Of a stretch of DNA of 7,432 nucleotides, positions 1-4,831 are shown piece by piece. The notes beneath the pieces were generated by a model. The model had not been told where the DNA came from, did no database searches, and saw nothing but the letters and a program-made list of their open reading frames with translations. This stretch comes from Chloroflexota bacterium. Lineage in GTDB: Bacteria; Chloroflexota; Dehalococcoidia; DSTF01; JACRBR01. The stretch lies in the NCBI GenBank assembly GCA_021813085.1, contig JAKAMA010000113.1:1-7432 (forward strand), in the 5' to 3' direction. The first letter of the stretch is position 1; each line of letters begins with the position of its first letter. Both the position numbers and the translations under genes were made by a program.

Positions 1-17
1 GTCCGGCCAGTCGCCTT

Positions 18-117
18 GGCCGGCGCCGTTCGTGCGAGTGGCCCGGTCGGGCCTGGTCGGCGGCGTTCGTGCGGCCGGCGCCGTTCGTGCGAGTGGCCCG
101 GTCGGGCCTGGTCGGCG
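18..117. repeat. 55-bp-period direct repeat, 45 bp identical
   Basis: A 45-bp segment starting GGCCGGCGCCGTTCGTGC occurs at 18-62 and again at 73-117 with no mismatch that I can find. The 10 bp between the copies (63-72) resembles part of the unit (GCGTTCGTGC), so this looks like one tandem duplication event. It lies outside any gene and has no CRISPR-like spacer structure. Confidence 0.8.
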
Positions 118-119
118 CC

Positions 120-140
120 TTTCGACGATGAGGGAACAGC
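120..140 (-). repeat. dispersed 20-bp motif, copy a (degenerate)
   Basis: Read on the minus strand, this matches the motif GTGTTCACTGATCGTGGAAA seen at 331-350 at 16 of 20 positions. It is the most diverged of four copies in the window, and points opposite to copy b. Confidence 0.5.
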
Positions 141-330
141 CGCGGGACGACGCGCCGGTTTCCCGCCATGGCACCGCCGTCCGGCCGGGCTGATCTCCGG
201 TCGGCGGCCCACCCCACCGACTCGGCGCGACTGGGCAGGTCGTCGCCCAGCTTCGACACGAAGAAACTGCGCGCCTGGCATCGTGTTCCCTAAGGGTGGC
301 GAGGAGGTGAACCACACCGTGCCCGGCGTC

Positions 331-350
331 GTGTTCACTGATCGTGGAAA
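331..350 (+). repeat. dispersed 20-bp motif, copy b
   Basis: GTGTTCACTGATCGTGGAAA. It shares 19 of 20 positions with copy d (1754-1773) and 17 of 20 with the reverse complement of copy c (1368-1388). Copies b and c share a perfect 14-bp inverted repeat, TGTTCACTGATCGT (332-345 and 1373-1386), that brackets the XRE-nuclease gene. Its function is unknown. Confidence 0.7.
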
Positions 351-361
351 GCAGCCCTGCC

Positions 362-516
362 ACGGTGCAGCGGGCACCGGTCGCGTGGTCAGGCGAGGCC
401 GGCGGCACGCAGCGCGGCGAGCGCGGCCGCATCGTCGCTACGGTGCAGCGGGCACCGGTCGCGTGGTCAGGCGAGGCCGGCGGCACGCAGCGCGGCGAGC
501 ACGGCCGCATAGTCGC
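362..516. repeat. 78-bp tandem duplication across a gene's 3' end
   Basis: Two adjacent units (362-439 and 440-516) are almost identical and both start ACGGTGCAGCGGGCACC. The inner unit contains the stop codon (467-469) and the last ~16 codons of the minus-strand XRE-nuclease gene. The outer unit contains an equivalent stop at 389-391 and a copy of the C-terminus ending ALRAAGLA. The two differences seen (G/A at 423/501 and C/A at 433/511) both change amino acids in the gene's frame (Ala/Val and Asp/Tyr). The period is 26 codons, so the frame is kept, but the outer copy lies beyond the stop and is not translated with the gene. Confidence 0.85.
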
Positions 517-1315
517 GGTGCCGCGCCCGCGCACCACCCGCTTCGGCGAGGCTGATCCAACCGCGCTGCCGGCCGCTTGCCAGAGGATCTAGGACGACGA
601 TCGCAGACGTTCGACCGGCGCTCGGCGGTCGACCGGCGCGCCACGCGGCGAAGGCGTCAGGCGGGTCGGGACAGGCAGCGTCGAACGTGGCGCGGCGGAG
701 TCGGAGTACGTGCAGTATTTCCGCCGACCAGAGCGCCACGATCACATGAGTTTCGCTCCGCCACTGGCCGACTCTCAGGCGTTTTGCCAGAACAGGGCCG
801 AGGTATGCGCGCTTGGCGGCGAACGACCCGAGGGCCTCCTGGACGTTTGGCAGCCGCGTCTTGTTCTCGATGTGGAGCAGGGCACGGCGCTGGCGGTCCC
901 AAGCCACGAGGTCCGCGCGACCTGCGAACTGGAAGTGTTGATACGGTTCGTCGAGGGCGAGTTCGAAGCCGTGACCGCGGAGAATCCGAGCCTCAAGTTC
1001 ACCCATGGCGGCGTGGACAAGGTCCTCATCGTGGCGCTGGGCCGTGGCGCGAGATCGGTCGCTGGCGAGGTTCACATCCAGCTGCACAGCAAAGGCATGC
1101 GCGATCCGCGCGTAGCTGTCGAGGCTCGCTGCACGCCCGGCCTCGATCGCGTGTATGGCAGCGGCGGACAGCCCGGCTCGGTCGCCGAGTTCGCGAAGCG
1201 TCCAGCGATGGCGGACGCGCTCCTCGTGGATCGCCATGCCAAGTTGCACAGCGATGCGGGCGACGGCCGCAACGGCGCCGGGTGTGGCGCGGGTGCGCGG
1301 GCGAGTAGGGCTCAC
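467..1315 (-). CDS. XRE helix-turn-helix / PD-(D/E)XK nuclease-like protein
   Basis: A predicted 282-aa cytoplasmic DNA-binding protein. Residues ~21-83 form an XRE/Cro-type helix-turn-helix (TLRELGDRAGLSAAAIHAIEAG, then SLDSYARIAHAF). Residues ~97-205 look like a restriction-endonuclease fold: a helix with Glu106, then GRAD with Asp135, then the strand IENK with Glu150-x-Lys152, and a following helix starting near Gln159. This is the D...ExK order of PD-(D/E)XK enzymes, so the metal-binding residues seem intact, but cleavage activity is not proven. Similar regulators with such a domain are known in actinobacteria and Chloroflexota, usually of unknown role. I chose GTG 1315 because the frame upstream of it is repeat sequence, and because an upstream duplicate encodes the same N-terminus (MSPTRPRTRATPG). 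No clear Shine-Dalgarno is visible. ATG 1237 (MAIHEERV) is the main alternative. The gene is solitary and both ends are tandemly duplicated; a smaller in-frame 18-bp duplication (611-639) lies inside the C-terminal part. No methylase or toxin partner is visible. Confidence 0.75.
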   Translation of the reverse strand: MSPTRPRTRATPGAVAAVARIAVQLGMAIHEERVRHRWTLRELGDRAGLSAAAIHAIEAGRAASLDSYARIAHAFAVQLDVNLASDRSRATAQRHDEDLVHAAMGELEARILRGHGFELALDEPYQHFQFAGRADLVAWDRQRRALLHIENKTRLPNVQEALGSFAAKRAYLGPVLAKRLRVGQWRSETHVIVALWSAEILHVLRLRRATFDAACPDPPDAFAAWRAGRPPSAGRTSAIVVLDPLASGRQRGWISLAEAGGARARHRDYAAVLAALRAAGLA

Positions 1316-1367
1316 GTGGCGGCCATGACGCCGGGTGTGGCGCGGGTGCGCGGGCGAGTAGGGCTCA
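1276..1367. repeat. 53-bp-period duplication across a gene's 5' end
   Basis: A 39-bp segment starting CGCCGGGTGTGGCGCGGG is present at 1276-1314 and 1329-1367. The inner copy contains the first codons after the GTG start of the XRE-nuclease gene. The outer copy supplies a second start region, this time with ATG. Because 53 is not a multiple of three, the outer copy is read in a different frame from the gene. Confidence 0.85.
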
Positions 1368-1368
1368 T
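1312..1368 (-). CDS. 18-codon leader ORF duplicating the gene's N-terminus
   Basis: An ATG at 1368 opens an 18-codon frame, MSPTRPRTRATPGVMAAT, ending in TGA at 1312-1314. Its first 13 residues equal those of the XRE-nuclease protein because it is the duplicated 5' end. The TGA overlaps the GTG start of the main gene (GTGA, 4 bp), the usual geometry of translational coupling. It may be a chance by-product of the duplication, or it may now be where ribosomes load. Upstream of the ATG only a weak purine stretch (TCGAG) is seen. Confidence 0.35.
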   Translation of the reverse strand: MSPTRPRTRATPGVMAAT

Positions 1369-1388
1369 CTCGACGATCAGTGAACAGC
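1368..1388 (-). repeat. dispersed 20-bp motif, copy c
   Basis: The minus strand reads CTGTTCACTGATCGTCGAGA, 17 of 20 positions like copy b. It abuts the ATG of the leader ORF, so if the XRE-nuclease gene is transcribed from here the motif lies in its promoter or leader. I see no good -10/-35 pair in it. Confidence 0.6.
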
Positions 1389-1455
1389 ACGGGGCTCTGC
1401 GGTTCCTCATCCCCGACTCACCGCCGACTCATCGGCGGCTCGACGGCGGCTCGGG

Positions 1456-1491
1456 TCGGGCTGGGGCGTCGAGTCGGGCCGGGGCGTCGAG
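1456..1491. repeat. 18-bp tandem repeat, 2 copies
   Basis: The unit TCGGGCYGGGGCGTCGAG occurs at 1456-1473 and 1474-1491, differing at one position. Confidence 0.75.
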
Positions 1492-1568
1492 CGCCGCTGG
1501 AGACTGGCGGCGACCCGAACGGCTCGAGTCGGGCGCGCGCAATAACGCGTCAGCTGGCCGCAACAGCG

Positions 1569-1628
1569 GCGTGTTGGGGCGGCCGGCGGCGTGTTGGGGC
1601 GGCCGGCGGCGCGTTACGACGGCCGGCG
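1569..1628. repeat. 20-bp tandem repeat, 3 copies
   Basis: The unit begins GCGTGTTGGGGCGGCCGG. Copies at 1569-1588 and 1589-1608 are identical; the third, at 1609-1628, is changed in its middle (GCGCGTTACGACGGCCGG) but keeps both ends. Confidence 0.8.
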
Positions 1629-1688
1629 ACCATGTGCCACACAGGCGGCGAGCCCACCAGCAGGCCAATGCCGATCGTCTCGGCGTGG

Positions 1689-1730
1689 CCCGTGGCCCGT
1701 CGCCCGTGGCCCGTCGCCCGTGGCCCGTGG
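1689..1730. repeat. 14-bp tandem repeat, 3 copies
   Basis: The unit CCCGTGGCCCGTCG occurs at 1689-1702, 1703-1716 and 1717-1730 (the last ends TGG). Each unit is itself two 7-mers, CCCGTGG and CCCGTCG, so a 7-bp seed may have been duplicated first and then expanded. Confidence 0.8.
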
Positions 1731-1753
1731 CACGCGTCCCACAACCCCGCCGC

Positions 1754-1773
1754 GTGTTCACTCATCGTGGAAA
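1754..1773 (+). repeat. dispersed 20-bp motif, copy d
   Basis: GTGTTCACTCATCGTGGAAA, 19 of 20 positions identical to copy b, about 1.4 kb away in the same orientation. The near identity of b and d makes chance unlikely. Confidence 0.7.
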
Positions 1774-1809
1774 CTGGCCCGGCTCCGATGTCGGCGGCCT
1801 GCCCCGCCA

Positions 1810-1912
1810 CTCCGTGGCAACGAGGACCCGTTCTCGTGCGGCGTGCGCGGCGCGTGAGGTGCGCGCGGCGATGCCGCTGCCATGGCTCCGTGGCAACGAG
1901 GACCCGTTCTCG
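1810..1912. repeat. 27-bp direct repeat, 76-bp period
   Basis: A 27-bp segment starting CTCCGTGGCAACGAGG and ending CCCGTTCTCG is at 1810-1836 and 1886-1912. Each copy contains short inverted arms, CGAG and CTCG, around GACCCGTT. The 49 bp between the copies is not repeated, so this could be two insertions of one small element or a decayed tandem duplication. Confidence 0.75.
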
Positions 1913-2061
1913 CCCGAGTCAGGCAGCAGAACTCGACCGCGTGTGACTGGCAGGCCCCGATCGACCGGATCTTCCTGATCGCGGGGCACGGATAGGCGTG
2001 ACGAAAGGTCGAGCGCGAGGTGAGGGTGCCCGTTGTGCGCGTGGCGGCCCGGTTCCTGATG

Positions 2062-2135
2062 GCGCCGGTTCTTGCGCGGGCACTGGTGCGCCGGTTCTTG
2101 CGCGGGCACTGGTGCGCCGGTTCATGCGTGGTGCT
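2062..2135. repeat. 26-bp tandem repeat, 2 exact copies plus 1 decayed
   Basis: The unit starts GCGCCGGTTCTTGCGCGG and ends CACTGGT. Copies at 2062-2087 and 2088-2113 are identical. A third start at 2114 (GCGCCGGTTCATGCGTGG) decays quickly. It lies just downstream of thyX. There are no spacers, so it is not a CRISPR array. Confidence 0.8.
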
Positions 2136-2138
2136 AAC

Positions 2139-2181
2139 GGACCGCCTGGCCAGCAACCCTGGCGCCTGCATCGGTTGGTCC
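2139..2181 (-). terminator. possible hairpin downstream of thyX, no T-run
   Basis: About 20-60 bp past the thyX stop there is an inner stem GCCAG/CTGGC around a 5-nt loop (2149-2163) and an outer GGACC/GGTCC pair (2139-2143 with 2177-2181). No T-tract follows on the minus strand, so this is a weak candidate for an end-of-transcript structure. Confidence 0.25.
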
Positions 2182-2199
2182 CCGGCCGCAGTCTCTTCG

Positions 2200-3246
2200 C
2201 TACAGCGTCGGCAGCTCCCGTCCGAGACGCCGGGCATCGTCGCGCTTCTCTGCCCACGCCGCCAGCACCACGTCCTTGTGCGGACGGATCGGGCAATGGC
2301 CGTCGCGGTTGCCGGCCTCGTCGCAGTACCCGAGCGGCACGCACTTCGGCGCTAGGAACGAGCCGAGGAACGGGCTCACGGCGAAGACCTCGTGACGGAT
2401 CAGCTGGAAGAGGCGGCGGATCTCCCATTGCGCCATGGTGCAGAGTCGCAGGCCGCTGACGTGGATCAGCGCGCGCAGGTTGATCGTCATGAGCAGGTTG
2501 GTGCGCGTCGCGTTCGGCATCACGAAGCGGGCGTCCTCGCCGGGGATGCCGGCCGCCAGGAGCTCGCCATAGAAGCGGAGCGCGTCGTCCATCTCCTCCA
2601 CGTAGCGCTCCCGCAGCGCGGGCTCGGCACCCTCGAGCGTGCCGGGCACCATGTACGCGGGCCGCTTGTAGTTCACGTAACGCTGCGACTGCTGATCGAA
2701 GGCGACGCCCACCCGATGGCGGACCAGCTGGTGACTGAGGGTGCGGGTGACGCCGGAGATCGCGAACGTGAAGACGACGTGCTCGATGGTGGAGCCGTGC
2801 CCCGATTCGATGACGCGCTTGACGAGCTCCTGCTGTTTGGCGGTGCCCACCTGCCCAGAGGTCGCGCGCCGGAAGATCTCGTCGGGTTCGAGCTCCGAGT
2901 AGCAGGTCCGGCACGCCGTGTAGATGATGGGGACGTAGAACTCGCGGGCGATCTCGGGGGTCGGGAAGAGGAGCCGTACGCGCATGCCGAGGTCTCGGCG
3001 GTCGGACGCGGGACGCCGGTCGCCGGTCGCTTCGGTCACGGGATGGCCAGCAGGGCGCGCGTCCGCGCCGGTCGTCGGGGCGGCAGCAGATGGGGCGGGA
3101 GCGGACCGGTCAGCAGGCCGCGCGTCCGCGCCGGTCGTCGGGGCTGTCGCTTGTTGGACGCCAGCAGGCCGCGCGTCCGCGCCGGTCGTCGGGGCGGCAG
3201 CAGATGGGGCGGGAGCAACTCGATCGGGTCCGATCTCGGAGGTCAT
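2200..3246 (-). CDS. thyX: flavin-dependent thymidylate synthase ThyX, extended N-terminus
   Basis: FAD-dependent thymidylate synthase: makes dTMP from dUMP using methylenetetrahydrofolate and NAD(P)H, in the cytoplasm as a tetramer. Family motifs are clear: SGHGSTIEH (148-156), SHQLVRHR (171-178), SQRY (187-190), and N256-x-R258-x-L-x-H262 with LRL (266-268) and AQWEIR (272-277). The spacing in the signature is RHR-x8-S here, one residue more than the usual RHR-x7-S. Near the C-terminus Cys302, Cys308 and Cys318 could bind metal. I chose ATG 3246 because GGTGGAGAG lies just upstream. This gives 348 aa, of which residues 1-87 are a repetitive extension (APTTGADARPA three times) before the conserved core at Met88 (MRVRLLFPTPEI). 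The core alone (261 aa) is a normal ThyX size. ATG 2985 at Met88 is the alternative start but has no good ribosome site. The gene diverges from rpiB. Confidence 0.93.
   Translation of the reverse strand: MTSEIGPDRVAPAPSAAAPTTGADARPAGVQQATAPTTGADARPADRSAPAPSAAAPTTGADARPAGHPVTEATGDRRPASDRRDLGMRVRLLFPTPEIAREFYVPIIYTACRTCYSELEPDEIFRRATSGQVGTAKQQELVKRVIESGHGSTIEHVVFTFAISGVTRTLSHQLVRHRVGVAFDQQSQRYVNYKRPAYMVPGTLEGAEPALRERYVEEMDDALRFYGELLAAGIPGEDARFVMPNATRTNLLMTINLRALIHVSGLRLCTMAQWEIRRLFQLIRHEVFAVSPFLGSFLAPKCVPLGYCDEAGNRDGHCPIRPHKDVVLAAWAEKRDDARRLGRELPTL
3048..3216. repeat. 33-bp repeat, 3 in-frame copies inside thyX 5' end
   Basis: A 33-bp unit (CAGCAGG, then CGCGCGTCCGCGCCGG) occurs at 3048-3080, 3111-3143 and 3162-3194. 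The first and third are each followed by the same 22 bp (starting CGGCAGCAGATGGGG). Offsets are 63 and 51 bp, both multiples of three, so on the minus strand all copies encode PTTGADARPA. This frame conservation supports translation of the extension. Confidence 0.85.
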
Positions 3247-3313
3247 GCACTCTCCACCGTGGGCGCGGGCGGCCGGGCGCACGTGCGGGACACGGGCCGC
3301 GAGGCCATCGAGT

Positions 3314-3335
3314 CTAGCACCGGGTCCCGTGCTAG
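3314..3335. promoter_or_regulatory. 7-bp-arm palindrome in thyX-rpiB divergent spacer
   Basis: CTAGCAC (3314-3320) and GTGCTAG (3329-3335) are perfect inverted arms around 8 bp. The site lies in the 148-bp spacer between the divergent starts of thyX and rpiB. TANNNT-like hexamers overlap it on both strands (TAGCCT at 3333-3338 plus, TAGACT at 3311-3316 minus), but no good -35 is seen for either. It could be an operator or part of a divergent promoter pair; function is inference. Confidence 0.35.
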
Positions 3336-3394
3336 CCTCTCGCCATCGCGCGGTCGATCCCGACCCTGCCGGCCGCTCGAGAGGGGAGATCTCC

Positions 3395-3850
3395 ATGCGC
3401 GTCGCGATCGCCACCGACCACGCCGGTTTCGTCCTGAAGGCGCCCGTCATCGACGAAGTGCGCGCGCTGGGCCACGAGCCAGTCGACTTCGGCACTTGGG
3501 ACACGCGGCCGGTCGACTATCCCGACGTGATCGCGCCCGCGGCGCGGGCGGTCGCGGCCGGCGAATGCGAGCGGGCGATCGTGCTGGGGGGCAGCGGCAC
3601 CGGCGAGGCGATCGTTGCGAACAAGATCCCCGGGGTCCGCTGCGTGGAGGCGTCGGACCCTGTGGTGGCGCGCCTGGGGCGGCTCCACAACGACTGCAAT
3701 GCGCTCGCGATGGGCGGCCGGATCGTGGGTGTGGAGGTCGCGCGGGCGTGCGTGGCGGCGTTCCTCACGACCGACTTCGAGGGCGGCCGACATGTGCCCC
3801 GGGTGGCGAAGATCGCGGCGCTGGAGACCGAGGGGCGCGCTGCCGGATAG
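3395..3850 (+). CDS. rpiB: ribose-5-phosphate isomerase B (Glu-type active site)
   Basis: A 151-aa member of the RpiB/LacAB family, which interconverts ribose 5-phosphate and ribulose 5-phosphate in the non-oxidative pentose phosphate pathway. The N-terminus MRVAIATDHAGFVLK carries the phosphate/sugar-binding Asp8-His9. The segment GGSGTGE (65-71) has Ser67 where E. coli RpiB has its catalytic Cys, and Glu71 at the position used as base in the mycobacterial enzyme, followed by ANKIPG. His98-Asn99 in the RLHND segment fits the ring-opening His. Length is normal for the family. The start is well supported by GAGGGGAGA 5-12 bp upstream of the ATG. A related sugar-phosphate isomerase with a different substrate cannot be excluded. 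Its 3' end converges on the ABC permease genes. Confidence 0.93.
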   Translation: MRVAIATDHAGFVLKAPVIDEVRALGHEPVDFGTWDTRPVDYPDVIAPAARAVAAGECERAIVLGGSGTGEAIVANKIPGVRCVEASDPVVARLGRLHNDCNALAMGGRIVGVEVARACVAAFLTTDFEGGRHVPRVAKIAALETEGRAAG

Positions 3851-3876
3851 GCCGCGCAAGCGGGCACGCTCAGACG

Positions 3877-3897
3877 GGCGGCACCCGAAAGGCCGCC
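3877..3897. terminator. short stem-loop between convergent genes
   Basis: GGCGGC (3877-3882) and GCCGCC (3892-3897) pair around a 9-nt loop, 27 bp after the rpiB stop and facing the permease stop. It could serve transcripts from both sides. There is no T-run on either side, so the call is weak. Confidence 0.3.
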
Positions 3898-3938
3898 GCA
3901 AAGGCCGTGCAATCGGCCGTGCAATCGGCCGTGCTCAG
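3891..3938. repeat. 12-bp tandem repeat over the permease stop codon
   Basis: The unit GGCCGTGCAATC is exact at 3903-3914 and 3915-3926, with altered versions before (GGCCGCCGCAAA, 3891-3902) and after (GGCCGTGCTCAG, 3927-3938). The last contains the stop codon of the MalG-like permease (3935-3937). Confidence 0.75.
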
Positions 3939-4831
3939 CCCTTCAGCGAACCCGCGAGCAGGCCCCGGATGAAGTACCGCCCCAGGAAGATGAAGGCGAG
4001 CAGCGTGGGGATCGCGGTGATGATCGCGCCGGCCATCTGGACGTTGTAGAGGGCGGCGAAGGACCCGGCCAGGTTCTGCAGAGAGACCGTGACGGGCTGC
4101 ACGCTCGGGTCGTTGGTCAACGTCACCCCGAACAGGAACTCGTTCCAGATGTTCGTGAACTGCCAGATGCCGACGACCACGAAGCCCGGCACCGAGAGCG
4201 GCAGGATCACCCGCAGATAGGCGCCGATCACTCCGGCGCCATCGACGTTGGCGGCCTCCACCAGCTCGGTCGGGATCGCCGAGTAGTAGTTGCGGAAGAT
4301 CAGCGTGGTGATCGGGATGCCGTAGATGATGTGGGTCAGCGCGAGGCCGGCCAGCGTGCCGTAGAGGTGCAACTTCTCGAGGAACTGCACCAGCGGGATC
4401 AAGATCGCCTGGTACGGGATGAACATCCCGAAGAGGAGGAAGGCGAAGACGAGGTCGGCGCCGCGGAAGCGCCACTTGCTCAGCAAGTAGCCGTTGATGG
4501 AGCCCCAGATCGACGAGATGACGACTGCGGGCACGGTCATGATGACGCTGTTGACGAGCCCCGGGCCGATGCCGCCGGAGCCGACGAGCGGCGGTGTGAG
4601 TGCACTCGCCCAGGCCCCGAAATCCAGGCCGGCGGGCGGCTGCCAGATGCTCGTGGTGTTGACCTCGCGGAGCGTCTTGAAGCTGTCGGCGACGACCACG
4701 TAGACGGGCAGCAGGTAGAAGATCGTGAAGAGGAACAAGAGCGCGTAGATCGCGAGACGCGACCAACGGAGCGCGAAGCCCCGGCCGGCACGGCGCTCGG
4801 CAGAGGACCGGGCCGCGGCGACCCCGTTCAT
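3935..4831 (-). CDS. sugar ABC transporter permease, MalG-like (CUT1)
   Basis: A 298-aa inner-membrane permease of the carbohydrate uptake 1 family, the second of two pore-forming subunits. After a basic N-tail a first membrane helix spans ~26-48 (LAIYALLFLFTIFYLLPVYVVV), followed by about five more (near 93-115, 126-150, 158-180, 213-233 and 267-288). The EAA loop that docks the ATPase is ELVEAANVDGAG (189-200) with Glu192 and Gly198, followed by ILPLSVPG. The sequence SFKTLREV after helix 1 and the short C-terminus ending LLAGSLKG are typical of MalG-type subunits. The ATG overlaps the stop of the MalF-like gene as ATGA, so the two are translationally coupled; GGAG lies 8 bp upstream. No ATPase gene follows: the next gene, rpiB, faces the other way. 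Confidence 0.92.
   Translation of the reverse strand: MNGVAAARSSAERRAGRGFALRWSRLAIYALLFLFTIFYLLPVYVVVADSFKTLREVNTTSIWQPPAGLDFGAWASALTPPLVGSGGIGPGLVNSVIMTVPAVVISSIWGSINGYLLSKWRFRGADLVFAFLLFGMFIPYQAILIPLVQFLEKLHLYGTLAGLALTHIIYGIPITTLIFRNYYSAIPTELVEAANVDGAGVIGAYLRVILPLSVPGFVVVGIWQFTNIWNEFLFGVTLTNDPSVQPVTVSLQNLAGSFAALYNVQMAGAIITAIPTLLAFIFLGRYFIRGLLAGSLKG

Larger units (their letters stand above)
1..466. other. gene-free repeat-rich stretch at left edge
   Basis: No convincing gene lies here. The open frames in this stretch translate to Arg/Pro/Gly-rich sequence with no recognisable domain, as expected of random high-GC DNA. It contains a 55-bp-period direct repeat (18-117), two copies of a dispersed 20-bp motif (120-140 and 331-350), and the outer copy of a 78-bp duplication (362-439) that carries a decayed copy of the 3' end of the neighbouring XRE-nuclease gene. 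Confidence 0.6.
1389..2199. other. 811-bp gene-free stretch full of short tandem repeats
   Basis: No frame in this stretch gives a recognisable protein. The long open frames across it are low-complexity Arg/Gly/Ala/Pro sequences, and similar open frames exist on both strands, as expected at this GC content. It separates the start of the XRE-nuclease gene from the end of thyX and holds five separate short repeat families (18-, 20-, 14-, 76- and 26-bp periods) plus copy d of the dispersed motif. Confidence 0.65.

Noticed and set aside
331..1388. Insertion sequence with terminal inverted repeats
   Set aside because: The inverted repeats bracket a gene, but it is not a transposase, no target-site duplication is evident, and further copies of the motif lie outside the unit.
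1316..1390. Longer start (ATG 1390) for the XRE-nuclease protein
   Set aside because: The extra 25 residues come from reading the outer duplicate copy in the wrong frame; the N-terminus MSPTRPRT is encoded in both copies right after a start codon, so GTG 1315 is preferred.
710..1978. 422-codon plus-strand open frame antisense to the XRE-nuclease gene
   Set aside because: The minus strand encodes recognisable HTH and nuclease motifs; the plus frame crosses several repeat arrays and resembles no family.
2062..3216. CRISPR array
   Set aside because: The repeats differ in sequence and period between arrays, units abut without unique uniform spacers, and no cas gene is present.
3247..3504. Longer thyX start at 3504
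   Set aside because: It would overlap the rpiB start and promoter region, while ATG 3246 has a good ribosome site.
2392..3972. 526-codon plus-strand open frame across thyX and rpiB
   Set aside because: It is the antisense shadow of thyX and an out-of-frame reading of rpiB; its sequence is Arg/Gly-rich with no domain, whereas the real genes show full family motifs.
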